Positions 53,355 to 62,556 of a stretch of 64,000 nucleotides of DNA are shown here, piece after piece. The first letter of the stretch is position 1. Each line of letters begins with the position of its first letter. Position numbers and translations under genes: made by a program. The notes beneath the pieces are model-generated. The model worked only from the letters and a program-made list of their open reading frames with translations. It searched no databases and was not told the origin of the DNA. The stretch spans positions 124,001 to 188,000 of the forward strand of contig RAZE01000004.1 in NCBI GenBank assembly GCA_003611955.1, in the 5' to 3' direction. Origin of the DNA: a bacterium 1XD8-76 (GTDB lineage: Bacteria; Bacillota; Clostridia; Lachnospirales; Lachnospiraceae).

Positions 53355-56300
53355 CCTTGTGCTCCTTTTACCCTCTCCGCTGTTCCCGGATCCTCCTTAC
53401 GATGGATCACTTCCTGCAGTTTCTCATACAATTTATTTACTTCGACAGGCTTGGAGAGATGTCCGTTCATGCCACATTCCACAGACTTTTTCAGATCATC
53501 GTCGAAAGCGTTGGCAGACATGGCGATAATGGGGATGGTATGGCAGTCCTCCCTCTCCATACCGCGGATCGTGCGGGCAGCCTCAAGCCCATCCATAACC
53601 GGCATCATAATATCCATCAGGATCACATCATAGGTGCCCGGCTGCGTGTTGCGGATTCGTTCCACAGCCTTGGATCCGTCATACACACAATCCACTTCAA
53701 AACCTCTCTCCTCCAACAGGCACTGTGCGATTTCGGCGTTCAGCTCATTGTCTTCCACCACCAGGACGTGACAGCCTTCGAAGGAAAATTCCTTCTCTTC
53801 CTCCCCGACAGCCTCGCTCTTCCCGGGAGACAGGAAAATGACAAAACTGAAGGTACTGCCTTTTCCGAGTTCACTCTCCAGCTGAATGCTGCTCCCCATC
53901 ATTTGTACCAGGCGGCTGCTGATGGATAGCCCCAGACCGGTCCCCTGCTGTTTGGAGGGATCTCTGTTGGAAGCCTGTTCAAAGGAGCGGAATACTCTCT
54001 CCTGCTCTTCCTCCGCAATACCGATTCCCGTATCCTTCACCGCAAACTGAAGAGAGATCCCCTCCTCCGAGATGGACAACTCCCTCACGGCGAGCGTAAC
54101 ACTTCCGCCCGCCGGTGTAAATTTTATCGCGTTGCCGAGCAGATTGATCAGCACCTGGCTGATGCGCATTTTATCCGCCACAAACCAGTGATGTTCCAGT
54201 GCAATATCCTGAACAAAATGGACACCTCTGGACAAAGCCTGCGTCAGGATCAGTTCGTGGATCGTTCCCAGCATTTCATCCATATTGAAATTAGCCGGCT
54301 CCAACTTCATCTTACCGCTCTCGATCTTGGACATATCGAGAATATCATTGATCAGTCCCAGAAGATAGTCCGAGGAAGACTGGATCTTCTGCAGACAATC
54401 CATAATTCTCTCAGCCGTCTGCCCCTGCTGCAGGGCAATGGCAGTCATGCCGATGATGCCATTCATGGGGGTTCGGATCTCGTGGCTCATCCGAGAGAGA
54501 AACTCCGACTTTGCTCTGCTGGCAATATCATGCTGCCGCTGATTGAGCTGGCTCTGTATCACCCGGCCGAGTTCCGCCAGACTCTGGTATTCTCCCTGTC
54601 CGCTCAAAAGAGAGAAGTCTATTCCGAGAATACAGACATTTCCCATATAACTTCCACTGTCATACATGGGAAGGAAGATTCCCCGGCTTCCCGGCTCAAC
54701 GCTCAAAAAGTCTTGCAGAGCTTTCTGTTCACTGTCCTTTTCAGAAAAACAGCGTACCTCCGCCTGGCCTAACCAGTCAAAAAACGCCCTCTTCTCCGAT
54801 TCCGTGTATTTTCTTACCGTTTCCGCCGCCGCCTCATGATCTTTGTGCCACTGATAATTGAGATAATTGGAGTTGAAATCGGGCCGCAATATGGAAACCA
54901 GCACATCGCTCGCCTGGTAAAAACGCCCGATCTTTTGGATCATCAGCATCATCTGGGCAGGGAAATCCGAACCCCATCCAAACAGATTTAAAGCTACGGA
55001 GACAAGACTTGTATTCTTGTCATAGCCCAGGCTGTTGACCTCCTGTCCCTTAAGGGCCGGCAGGGAAATTTTGTTGCCTTTCGGAAGCTCTTTATAAAAA
55101 AGAAACTGTTGTCCGTTGAAAGGAGAGGCATTCTTTCCTGCCAGCTTTGCTCTGCGGATCAGCTCCTCCGAAGACTGTTCCTCCTTCCCGAGGCACAGGC
55201 CCGCACAAAGATGCACATGGAAAATCTCCTCATCAAGCTCCGCTGCAATGCGATCCAGCAGATCTTTTACATGCCAGGAGGCATCCTCCCGGCCTACCCC
55301 CTCCAGCCACAGAACAATCTCCTCCGGGTTCAGACGCAGCGCGACGGCGCTCAGACCTGTCCTGTCGGTGAACCCCCTGCACTTTTCCAGGATCATTCCG
55401 CCCACAGTTTCCAGAATCATATCACCGAACACAATGCCGTTTTTCTCGTTGACTTCCCTCAGATTGCCCAGAATAAGACTGACCATCACGCCCTGAGGCT
55501 GCTTTCTGCGCGCCTGGGACAAAAGTTCCATCCCGGCGCTGAATACATAGAGGCCGGTGACGCCGTCTATCATATTTTTCCGAAGCTGTTCCGCCTCCTT
55601 ATCTTTCTGCTCCTGAATATTGTGGATGCTTCCCACTAACTTCCATCGCTGTCCGTCGGTGTCGTAGACAGCCTTGCCGGAAAGAGCCACCCAGTTAAAT
55701 TCCGATTCCTCCGGCCAGCGCATCCGAAATTCCGCATAGGGATTGTCAGGGTCCTCCTGCAACGCCGCCAGAGCTCCCTCCTGATCCTCCTCATAGATAT
55801 AATCAGGATTGATAAAGCCTTTTCCGGTCTTCGGAGTCTTCCATTGACCGCTCATGGTCTTATGGTTGACCAGATCCAGAATCTGGTTTTGCAGATCATA
55901 GGAAAAAAAGATATCATTGGAGGATTCCAACGCCATTTTATAACGTTCCTTCTCCTCCAGAAGAACATTCTCCGCCTTCTTCTGCTGCTTTGTCAGATCG
56001 TTTATGACCTCATAGAGCGCATCGATCTCCAGAATGTTGGACAACCTGAAATTTTGGAGACCGGCACTCCCTTCCATGATACACTGCATCAGCCGCTGGA
56101 CCGGCCTGGTTATATGACGAACCAGAATATAAATGCCGAACACGCCGAAAGCAAGGCCGATCAAAACGGCAACCACCATCCAAAAATAAAGCTGGCGGCT
56201 CATGCCGAACAGCTCCTTTTCCGTATTCAGCCCCAAAAGCACCCAATCAGTATCTTCGTAGGGCACATTTTTGCCGTATATTTCCAACGGACATGCGACG

Positions 56301-57307
56301 GCATAGACCCCCTGTCCGGTCAATCTGACATCCTGCACCAGAGAAAGGTTATCATACGCCGTCTCCAGCAGGGCAAAATTTCCATCTTTGGACCGCATCA
56401 GATCATACAGCATTCCCTTGCCTGCCAGAGATCTATAGCTTCCGTTTTCCTCTCTCACCGCCAGCATATAGCCGGACTGTTGGGAACTGTTCAGTTCCGC
56501 CGCAGGAAAATAGTCATACAGATACCGGACCGATATCTCCACACCAAGTACGCCATACACCTGTCCCTCATAGCGCAGCGGAAGGGAGTATGTGATCATC
56601 TCGTAGGTGTCTGATCCTTCCTTTCCCAGAGAAAAGGGAAGGGACCAGTATCCAAGATCGTCCGCATCCGCATCAGGATACGCCTCCCCGGCGCGCCACG
56701 GTTCATAAAAATAAGAATCCTCTTTCTTCTGCCCTGCTCCATCCATATGAAACCGCGTTGTCCAATTGGTATCCAGGGGAACATTCCACGTTCTGGAAAG
56801 CTGTTTGCTCCCTTTCTCCAGCAGAAGGTCCGTATAATTTACAGGATTTGTGCGCGGATCGGAATCCCGGATAAAAAGTCCGGCATAATCTCCCTCCGCC
56901 TCCATATCCGTTCCGGTCAGGATCAGAAAAATTCCCGTTGTAGAATTGTTCTGCAATATACTGAGACATTCGGGAAACAACTGATCCAAAAAACGGTCCT
57001 TCAATTCATCCGATCGAAGCATTTCATCCAGCTCCACATCCTCTTCCGCGAGAAACTGCTGAAGCCTGTTATTCAGAAAACCTTCCTGATCAGAGATGAC
57101 AGACCACCTCTGATTCATATCGCCCTGCAGTATCACCTGTCTGTTTTCCACCAGTCGCCGCATCATACCGCTGGAATATTCTTCCAGCGTCTTTGTCGTA
57201 TGCCTGACTATCAGGGTGCCTATGGTGATGGCGCTCTGCACCAGCATAATGGCAATCAGCGGAATAAGGAAGAATTTAAATATGGTCTGACTTTCCTTTT
57301 TCCTCAT
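53339..57307 (-). CDS. Hybrid sensor histidine kinase with dCache, PAS and GGDEF-like modules
   Basis: A 1322-residue membrane kinase. Order: membrane helix (about 11-34), extracellular dCache-like sensor (35-365), second helix (375-397, MVVAVLIGLAFGVFGIYILV), HAMP (398-450), PAS (460-590), a GGDEF-like domain (595-755), a GAF-like region (780-920), HisKA with SRMSHEIRTPMNGIIGMTA, HATPase (NLLGNAIKFTPAGG, DTGIGIAEEE, GTGLGLSI) and a C-terminal receiver with the phospho-Asp in VILMDIMMPVMDG (near 1233). The GGDEF signature is degenerate (LRLNPEEIVLWLEG), so no cyclic-di-GMP synthesis is expected. No DNA-binding output is present; a separate regulator or Hpt is needed. It follows the binding-protein gene by 11 bases. 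Confidence 0.93.
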   Translation of the reverse strand: MRKKESQTIFKFFLIPLIAIMLVQSAITIGTLIVRHTTKTLEEYSSGMMRRLVENRQVILQGDMNQRWSVISDQEGFLNNRLQQFLAEEDVELDEMLRSDELKDRFLDQLFPECLSILQNNSTTGIFLILTGTDMEAEGDYAGLFIRDSDPRTNPVNYTDLLLEKGSKQLSRTWNVPLDTNWTTRFHMDGAGQKKEDSYFYEPWRAGEAYPDADADDLGYWSLPFSLGKEGSDTYEMITYSLPLRYEGQVYGVLGVEISVRYLYDYFPAAELNSSQQSGYMLAVREENGSYRSLAGKGMLYDLMRSKDGNFALLETAYDNLSLVQDVRLTGQGVYAVACPLEIYGKNVPYEDTDWVLLGLNTEKELFGMSRQLYFWMVVAVLIGLAFGVFGIYILVRHITRPVQRLMQCIMEGSAGLQNFRLSNILEIDALYEVINDLTKQQKKAENVLLEEKERYKMALESSNDIFFSYDLQNQILDLVNHKTMSGQWKTPKTGKGFINPDYIYEEDQEGALAALQEDPDNPYAEFRMRWPEESEFNWVALSGKAVYDTDGQRWKLVGSIHNIQEQKDKEAEQLRKNMIDGVTGLYVFSAGMELLSQARRKQPQGVMVSLILGNLREVNEKNGIVFGDMILETVGGMILEKCRGFTDRTGLSAVALRLNPEEIVLWLEGVGREDASWHVKDLLDRIAAELDEEIFHVHLCAGLCLGKEEQSSEELIRRAKLAGKNASPFNGQQFLFYKELPKGNKISLPALKGQEVNSLGYDKNTSLVSVALNLFGWGSDFPAQMMLMIQKIGRFYQASDVLVSILRPDFNSNYLNYQWHKDHEAAAETVRKYTESEKRAFFDWLGQAEVRCFSEKDSEQKALQDFLSVEPGSRGIFLPMYDSGSYMGNVCILGIDFSLLSGQGEYQSLAELGRVIQSQLNQRQHDIASRAKSEFLSRMSHEIRTPMNGIIGMTAIALQQGQTAERIMDCLQKIQSSSDYLLGLINDILDMSKIESGKMKLEPANFNMDEMLGTIHELILTQALSRGVHFVQDIALEHHWFVADKMRISQVLINLLGNAIKFTPAGGSVTLAVRELSISEEGISLQFAVKDTGIGIAEEEQERVFRSFEQASNRDPSKQQGTGLGLSISSRLVQMMGSSIQLESELGKGSTFSFVIFLSPGKSEAVGEEEKEFSFEGCHVLVVEDNELNAEIAQCLLEERGFEVDCVYDGSKAVERIRNTQPGTYDVILMDIMMPVMDGLEAARTIRGMEREDCHTIPIIAMSANAFDDDLKKSVECGMNGHLSKPVEVNKLYEKLQEVIHRKEDPGTAERVKGAQGWNRK

Positions 57308-57318
57308 TTACCATACCT

Positions 57319-58779
57319 CTATTTCACAGAGTTTTCCAATGCCTCACAGAAAGAACGGTACCATTCTCCAAAAGCCTCCTCCGTCACATAGGGAGCCGCT
57401 GCCTCTTCCAGGCTTTTCCCCTGCTCCAGTGCAGCCACGACTGCCGCGCGATCTTCAACAGCTTTGTCCGCAAGATGATACTCCAGGATCTTTCTGGCGG
57501 CAGAACCATTCTCAAAACTTTTATTCGTATAAAGAGTCATGTCACCCATCTCCTGAAAGATAGTGGTCAGACAGTCATAGGTCTTAGGCGCTACCGTCAG
57601 CTGCTGCGAGGCAATGACCTGATCCAGCTTTTCCACGCTGTTCGCCTCCTTCAGCACAGGAAGATAACCGGATACGCTGCCGAACTCAAGATTATTTTCC
57701 GTCTGGGTAAACCATTTTAAAAACTCTACAGAGGCATATTCGTGCTTTTCATCCGATTTGCTGACCACCATGCCAGCCCCCTGCTGTACGGCGCATTGCT
57801 CTCCCGCCTCAAACACAGGTGCCATCATCACGATATAGTCGATATCATAACTTCCATCATCCAGTTCCACCCGGTCAGGAAAATACATGGCCGAAGCGGT
57901 GGATCCCGTATATGCCAGAATATCCCCGGTTTTCACATCGTCAGAGCGAAAAGAGCCATACGCGCCAAAATAGCCCTTTACCATGGGAACATAATAGTTC
58001 TCCCACAGTCTGTGCAGTTCCTTCTCAGGCACATTTAAAGTTACCTCGCCGTTTTCCACATGGAAAATTTCCACACCCTGCTGCTGCATTCCGATAATAA
58101 AATAGTTAGCCAGAGCATCTCTGCCATAAAACGCCTTGCCGTCTTCCGGAACATCGGGAGTAAGGCTGTCGGTCCACTCATAATACGCCTGCGCTGTGGC
58201 GTTTACTCCCTCCACGGTCGCCAGAGTATCCAGAGAAGCTCCGGTTGCCTCCGCAAATTTTTCCCAGTCCGTCTTATTGATCATCATGACCTCCGTGGAT
58301 TTGGCCGTAGGAAAAATTCTGAGCGTACCGTCGACAGCAATTCGGCCTTCTTCGATATAGGAATCCACATACTTCTCCAGCTCCTCCTCACTCAGATAGC
58401 CCGACAAATCCGCCAGGGCACCTGCCTGCTCCACCTCATAGGCGGTGTCCGCGTAGGAGGAGAAAATATCGGGCATGGCATCCGCACCTACCTTTCCCTC
58501 GATGGCATCCCGCACCGCAGTCTCCAGATCAGAGACAGAACCCTGGGAAAATCCCTCCACATAGATTCCCTTCTCCTGCCCCACCGTATCGTTAAATTCC
58601 TCCACCAGAGCATCAAAAGCCGCCTGCTGAGAACCGTTATAATAGTGCCATACAGTCAGTGACACAGGATTCTTCGGATCAAGAGGACTTTTGTTCCCGC
58701 ATCCCGACAATCCAAATACAATAACCGTCATGAATCCAAATATACACAGTTTCTTTCTCCAAATTTTAAAACTATTCAT
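57319..58779 (-). CDS. Extracellular solute-binding lipoprotein (family 1)
   Basis: A 486-residue ABC-type solute-binding protein. A signal peptide ends in the lipobox LSGCGNK, giving a membrane-anchored lipoprotein. PVSLTVWHYYNGSQQAAFDA begins the mature domain, followed by VEEFNDTVGQEKGI and the hinge regions of sugar-type binding proteins (TGDILAYTGSTASAMYF, VEFLKWFTQTENNLEF). ATG 58779 is 7 bases after AGGAGG; upstream frame is rejected. No permease or ATPase gene is in the operon; instead a hybrid kinase with an extracellular sensor comes next, so a role in signal sensing is likely. The ligand is probably a carbohydrate, but unknown. Confidence 0.9.
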   Translation of the reverse strand: MNSFKIWRKKLCIFGFMTVIVFGLSGCGNKSPLDPKNPVSLTVWHYYNGSQQAAFDALVEEFNDTVGQEKGIYVEGFSQGSVSDLETAVRDAIEGKVGADAMPDIFSSYADTAYEVEQAGALADLSGYLSEEELEKYVDSYIEEGRIAVDGTLRIFPTAKSTEVMMINKTDWEKFAEATGASLDTLATVEGVNATAQAYYEWTDSLTPDVPEDGKAFYGRDALANYFIIGMQQQGVEIFHVENGEVTLNVPEKELHRLWENYYVPMVKGYFGAYGSFRSDDVKTGDILAYTGSTASAMYFPDRVELDDGSYDIDYIVMMAPVFEAGEQCAVQQGAGMVVSKSDEKHEYASVEFLKWFTQTENNLEFGSVSGYLPVLKEANSVEKLDQVIASQQLTVAPKTYDCLTTIFQEMGDMTLYTNKSFENGSAARKILEYHLADKAVEDRAAVVAALEQGKSLEEAAAPYVTEEAFGEWYRSFCEALENSVK

Positions 58780-58946
58780 CGACATGCCTCCTGACAAATC
58801 TCTTATGGTTTCCCCCGCCTTTTTCCACAGGGTAAATATACCATACCATATATTGGTAAATTTTACAAACACCTTGTTGTTTACTTGTGATATGGTTCTC
58901 CATATCATACCTAAGTGCGAAAAATAGCCCTATATTATTCTGTCAA

Positions 58947-58979
58947 ACAAGGCAGAGCACTTGAAATACTCTGCCTTGT
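58947..58979 (-). terminator. Inverted repeat after the Rpn-type nuclease gene
   Basis: An 11-bp stem (ACAAGGCAGAG at 58947-58957 with its complement at 58969-58979) and an 11-base loop lie 14 bases after the Rpn stop; the T-run after it on the minus strand is short. Confidence 0.55.
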
Positions 58980-58992
58980 CATACTCCTGCTC

Positions 58993-59802
58993 TTAGATGA
59001 TGTGATATTCTAAATAAAGGCTCTGGCGATATTCTTTATCCTGTGATATCCTTACAACATCTGATAGCCGCCCATCCTCATTTAGTAACATTATCAGTTT
59101 GGCCATCAGTTCTTCACCATATTCTTTGCCCTTTTCCACATTCTCCTGGTCTCGCATCAACAACGTCATATACTCATGCCTCCATTCCCTGTTTTTCTTG
59201 GCTTCCTGCACAGCTTCTTCCAGCTTCTCAACATAGGAATCCTCCGGCTTTTGCCCAGCTACATAGTCTAAAAATGCCTTTAACTCCCTGCTGACATCAT
59301 CCATTGTCCCATCGGCGTTCAGAAATATCTTTATGGCTTCATCCCCCATGGAAATACTGTTGTCTTCTTTACAGATATTTTCAAAGGTATAGATATGCCT
59401 CCCTTTCCCGTATAAATCAAAGGGACAGATAAATATGATATAGCTTTTGTTCAACTTTTTATAATGCTGACCTGCATCCACAAGCTGCAGGTCAATCATT
59501 CCCTGATAATATCTGCTTCTCTTTGGCAGTTCCTTTGTATCACTGACCTGCATTTCTATGTCGTAAACAGTCTCCTTGTCGTCCTTTACATACACATCCA
59601 GTCTGACGCTATGAGCGTCCATATCTACATTGATATTCTTCTGTAATTCCGGATATTCAATGCGTTCAATATTCAAATCCGGAAGAATCCTCTGCAATAA
59701 CTCTTTGCACAGTTCTGGATTCTGCATGACCTTTCCAAACAGGAAATCATTGGATATGCTTAATTCTTCCCATTTTGTCTGCTTTGTTTCCATGTCTCCC
59801 AT
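58993..59802 (-). CDS. Rpn-family PD-(D/E)XK nuclease/putative transposase
   Basis: A 269-residue protein of the Rpn/PDDEXK_2 family, DNA nucleases that promote RecA-independent recombination and have been linked to phage defence. The head LSISNDFLFGKVMQNPELCK is typical. The nuclease core is seen in SVRLDVYVKDDKETVYDIEM with the D and E-x-Q residues (DIEMQ), then KRSRYYQGMIDLQLVDAGQH and SYIIFICPFDLYGKGRHIYT. The charged helical C-terminal part (about 195-269) varies in the family. ATG 59802 has AGGTG upstream; an ATG at 59826 is the alternative. It borders the recombinase region and may be part of it. Confidence 0.88.
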   Translation of the reverse strand: MGDMETKQTKWEELSISNDFLFGKVMQNPELCKELLQRILPDLNIERIEYPELQKNINVDMDAHSVRLDVYVKDDKETVYDIEMQVSDTKELPKRSRYYQGMIDLQLVDAGQHYKKLNKSYIIFICPFDLYGKGRHIYTFENICKEDNSISMGDEAIKIFLNADGTMDDVSRELKAFLDYVAGQKPEDSYVEKLEEAVQEAKKNREWRHEYMTLLMRDQENVEKGKEYGEELMAKLIMLLNEDGRLSDVVRISQDKEYRQSLYLEYHII

Positions 59803-59942
59803 TTTATTCACCTGCTTTCTTTCCATAAACCACTGCCGGAAAATGTGTATTTTTCAAAATCCCTATTATCTATTTCTATTATACACAGACTTCTGGCAAA
59901 TTACAATAAGCCGAGAACCTGTCTCTTGGCATTTTTTCCTTT

Positions 59943-60509
59943 TTAATCTTTCAGGATAACCAACTTATTCTGATAACACTCCACAGACACGCTGCAGCCA
60001 ATCTCAAAGCCCCACTGCTCCACCCAGTTCCCCTGCAGGATAATCTGCGGCACATTTTTCCCGCTCCTTGTTGTAAATGAGTATGCTTTCATCCTCCGGG
60101 TAGCCACAGTATAACCCAAAACCTCCTCTGCCACCATACAGTTATTTAACTGAAATCTTTCCATGACCTGGAACATTCTTGACAGCATGGTTTCCTTTCC
60201 AAATCTGCATGTTTCCGTGAAATCAGGACTTTTCAGGCCGTTCATGCTACTTCGGACTTCCTGAAACAAGACCTGTCTGTTCTGACGGATAAATCCTGAC
60301 AACATCCACAGATTATTCATTCCATATAAAGTATCCAGGACTGAATAAAATTCTTCTTTTGTCAGGCTATGGGTGGAATAATAATCGGAAAAATCTTTAT
60401 CCTTTGCCATCATCAGGAACCTTATTTTTTCCACAAACTCCCTCTGCTCCAACTCCGATTTTAAATTTTCATATTCTGCCGCAATATACCGATTCAAATT
60501 GTTTTTCAT
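59943..60509 (-). CDS. Protein with SymE-like C-terminal domain, beside recombinase
   Basis: A 188-residue protein. The last 40 residues (PQIILQGNWVEQWGFEIGCS then VSVECYQNKLVILKD) match the SymE/AbrB-like pattern P-x-I-x-L-x-G-x-W-L...G-F-x-x-G-x-x-V. SymE is an SOS-induced toxin-like protein in E. coli, about 110 residues. Here about 120 helical residues (DFSDYYSTHSLTKEEFYSVL and nearby) precede it; I do not recognise them. ATG 60509 has AAGGA 9-10 bases upstream. It lies 33 bases downstream of the serine recombinase gene on the same strand, so it may be cotranscribed with it. Toxin or DNA-binding function is inferred only. Confidence 0.65.
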   Translation of the reverse strand: MKNNLNRYIAAEYENLKSELEQREFVEKIRFLMMAKDKDFSDYYSTHSLTKEEFYSVLDTLYGMNNLWMLSGFIRQNRQVLFQEVRSSMNGLKSPDFTETCRFGKETMLSRMFQVMERFQLNNCMVAEEVLGYTVATRRMKAYSFTTRSGKNVPQIILQGNWVEQWGFEIGCSVSVECYQNKLVILKD

Positions 60510-60542
60510 CACCTTTTCATCCTTCTTTCTGATTAAATTTAT

Positions 60543-62219
60543 TTATGAAAGCACAAGCTCCAAATCCATGGTCTTAATCCCCAGTTCCCGGAACATAAAA
60601 ACAGACGGCGCACCGTCTGGTGGTGTGCCGCCGTTGTTCTGCAGAAACCGAATCAGTTCATCTGACAGTTTCAGTTTGATGGAATCTATGTTCCGGTATT
60701 TGTCAATAGTTATTTCTGAAATCAACAGGTGTAACAGTCTCTTCCGAATTGTCCGGTCTATGTTACCGGATAAGACCTTACTGAAATTCTGTAAAATATT
60801 ACGGATGGCCTCTTTCGGAATCTCTTTTTTCTCCTCTTCCATAATAATAAGCGAAGTTTCCGACTGGCTTTGCCAGAGAGCCGATAACTGTTGGTTCAGT
60901 TCCTCCCTTCTCATTAAAAATTCGTCTCTTGAAATTTCCCTGTCTTCGTATAATTCATGGTTTCTCTGCTGACGGTTGTTGATTTTTTTCATTTCTTTAC
61001 TCTGGGACTCCTTCTCCTTTAAAGCATTTTCCTTTAATATCCGGTGTTCCCGGTTGACTCTCCCAACTACTTCACGGAAAAATTTATCGTCACTCAATAA
61101 CCGCTCCAACTGATGATATACAAAGTCATTGGCTTTCTCCACACGCACCATATTGCTGTGACAGGCTGCCGTTCCTTTATTTTTCCAGTTGCCACATGCA
61201 TAGTATGTAATCTTATTTTTAGAACCGTCTTTATTCATCCTGACGCATCTGGAAATTACCATGCCCGCACCGCATTCCGGACACCTTAAAATTCCTGTAA
61301 GTGGATATTCGCCGTCATAGATTCTTGAAGGCTTTCCCTGTTTCTGGGAAAGCATGAACTGTACCTGTTCCCATAATTCATCAGAAATAATCGCGTCATG
61401 TTTTCCGGCTGCAATAATGGGATTTGGATTGATGTTATTTCTCCGTTTCTCATTCCAGTTCCTTCTTACATCATAACGCACCTTTCCGATATATACCGGG
61501 TTGGTTAATATCGGTTTTATCTGCGCTACGGAAAACTGGTTCCCCCATTTGGTTTTTCGCCCTGCCTTATTCAAATACCCTACGATTGCCTTATAACCTT
61601 TGCCAGAGGCATACATTTCAAAAATAAGTCTTACCGTCTCTGCCTCTGTATCAACCACGTTCAGTCTTGATTTTTTTCTGGAAAAATTTTCTGTCCCTTC
61701 CACAGCCACCCACTCATACCCCAAAGGCGGGGTTCCTCCACACCATTCTCCGGCCATGGCCTTTGCCCTCATTCCCATTTTTACGTTTTGAGCAATGGTA
61801 TTCCGCTCAAATTCACCTACAAGAGCCATCATCTGAAACTGCATTTTTCCAGACGGGGTATTGGACTCAAACTGCTCCGAATAAGATTGATAGCCGATTC
61901 CGTATTTTTCCAGAGTGTCAACGATTTTGATAGCGTCTAACAGCTTCCGGCTGAGACGGTTGATTTTCCAGCTCATTACCAGATTGAATTTCTTACCCTT
62001 AGCGTCATTTAATAACTGTTGTATTGCAGGCCGGTGTTCAATATCTTTACCGCTGATTCCCGCATCCTGATAAACCTCCACAACCTCCATGTGATGGTTT
62101 GCGCAGTATTCGCGGATTAGCCGTTCCTGTTCATCAAGGGAAAAACCTTCTTCTGCCTGCTCCACAGTGCTGACACGGCTGTAGATTGCAACCTTTTTAA
62201 TATCTGTCATTATATTCAT
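60543..62219 (-). CDS. Large serine recombinase (integrase)
   Basis: A 558-residue serine integrase. The N-terminal resolvase domain starts KKVAIYSRVSTVEQAEEGFS with the catalytic Ser in SRVS, then ISGKDIEHRPAIQQLLNDA and VMSWKINRLSRKLLDAIKI. The recombinase domain (about 165-270) has GGTPPLGYEWVAVEG and KAIVGYLNKAGRKTKWGNQF. A zinc ribbon follows (GILRCPECGAGMV with ACGNWKNKGTAAC) and then a coiled coil (about 380-450). Such enzymes integrate and excise phages and conjugative elements at short sites without host factors. The gene is probably at or near one end of the element. Confidence 0.96.
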   Translation of the reverse strand: MNIMTDIKKVAIYSRVSTVEQAEEGFSLDEQERLIREYCANHHMEVVEVYQDAGISGKDIEHRPAIQQLLNDAKGKKFNLVMSWKINRLSRKLLDAIKIVDTLEKYGIGYQSYSEQFESNTPSGKMQFQMMALVGEFERNTIAQNVKMGMRAKAMAGEWCGGTPPLGYEWVAVEGTENFSRKKSRLNVVDTEAETVRLIFEMYASGKGYKAIVGYLNKAGRKTKWGNQFSVAQIKPILTNPVYIGKVRYDVRRNWNEKRRNNINPNPIIAAGKHDAIISDELWEQVQFMLSQKQGKPSRIYDGEYPLTGILRCPECGAGMVISRCVRMNKDGSKNKITYYACGNWKNKGTAACHSNMVRVEKANDFVYHQLERLLSDDKFFREVVGRVNREHRILKENALKEKESQSKEMKKINNRQQRNHELYEDREISRDEFLMRREELNQQLSALWQSQSETSLIIMEEEKKEIPKEAIRNILQNFSKVLSGNIDRTIRKRLLHLLISEITIDKYRNIDSIKLKLSDELIRFLQNNGGTPPDGAPSVFMFRELGIKTMDLELVLS

Positions 62220-62303
62220 CTTTCCTTCCGCCTTTCCTTGAAAATTTGATGGTCATATTTATGATATATATTCTGCATAGTATTTATATCAGGAGACCGG
62301 GCA

Positions 62304-62334
62304 GGGCAGCCGCCGCCCAAAAGCGGCATAGCCC
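62304..62334 (-). other. GC-rich hairpin between recombinase and small ORF
   Basis: GGGC-A-GCCGC (62304-62313) can pair with GCGGC-ATA-GCCC (62323-62334), giving a stable stem-loop in the 130 bases between the two genes. It may be a processing, attenuation or replication signal; the true role is unknown. Confidence 0.45.
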
Positions 62335-62349
62335 CGCTCCGGCTTTCCT

Positions 62350-62445
62350 TTATTTTTCAGATGTATTTTCGTTCCCTTCCTGATAAGATGACAGTATCAT
62401 CTGTGCAAGCAGTTCCATCACTGCCTCAACCCATTTTGCGTCCAT
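62350..62445 (-). CDS. 31-residue small ORF in the mobile element
   Basis: An ORF of 31 codons begins at ATG 62445, 5 bases after a GGGAGGG Shine-Dalgarno. The peptide starts MDAKWVEAVMELLAQMILSS, an amphipathic helix, and ends in a polar tail (QEGNENTSEK). The combination of a strong ribosome site and a helix-like product supports a real small gene, but no family is known to me. It sits between the helicase-like gene and the recombinase gene. Confidence 0.5.
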   Translation of the reverse strand: MDAKWVEAVMELLAQMILSSYQEGNENTSEK

Positions 62446-62556
62446 ACTATGCCCTCCCGACTGCTTTATTGACTGCGGCGTAACATGACAAAGAATTTTT
62501 TCCAATTACTAATTGGACTTTTTGCCATTCATCACAATCGTCGCCATACCTGGCTG

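Noticed and set aside
58800-59000. Left attachment site of the mobile element
   Set aside because: Only one copy of any candidate is in the window; a duplicated core cannot be shown without the far end.
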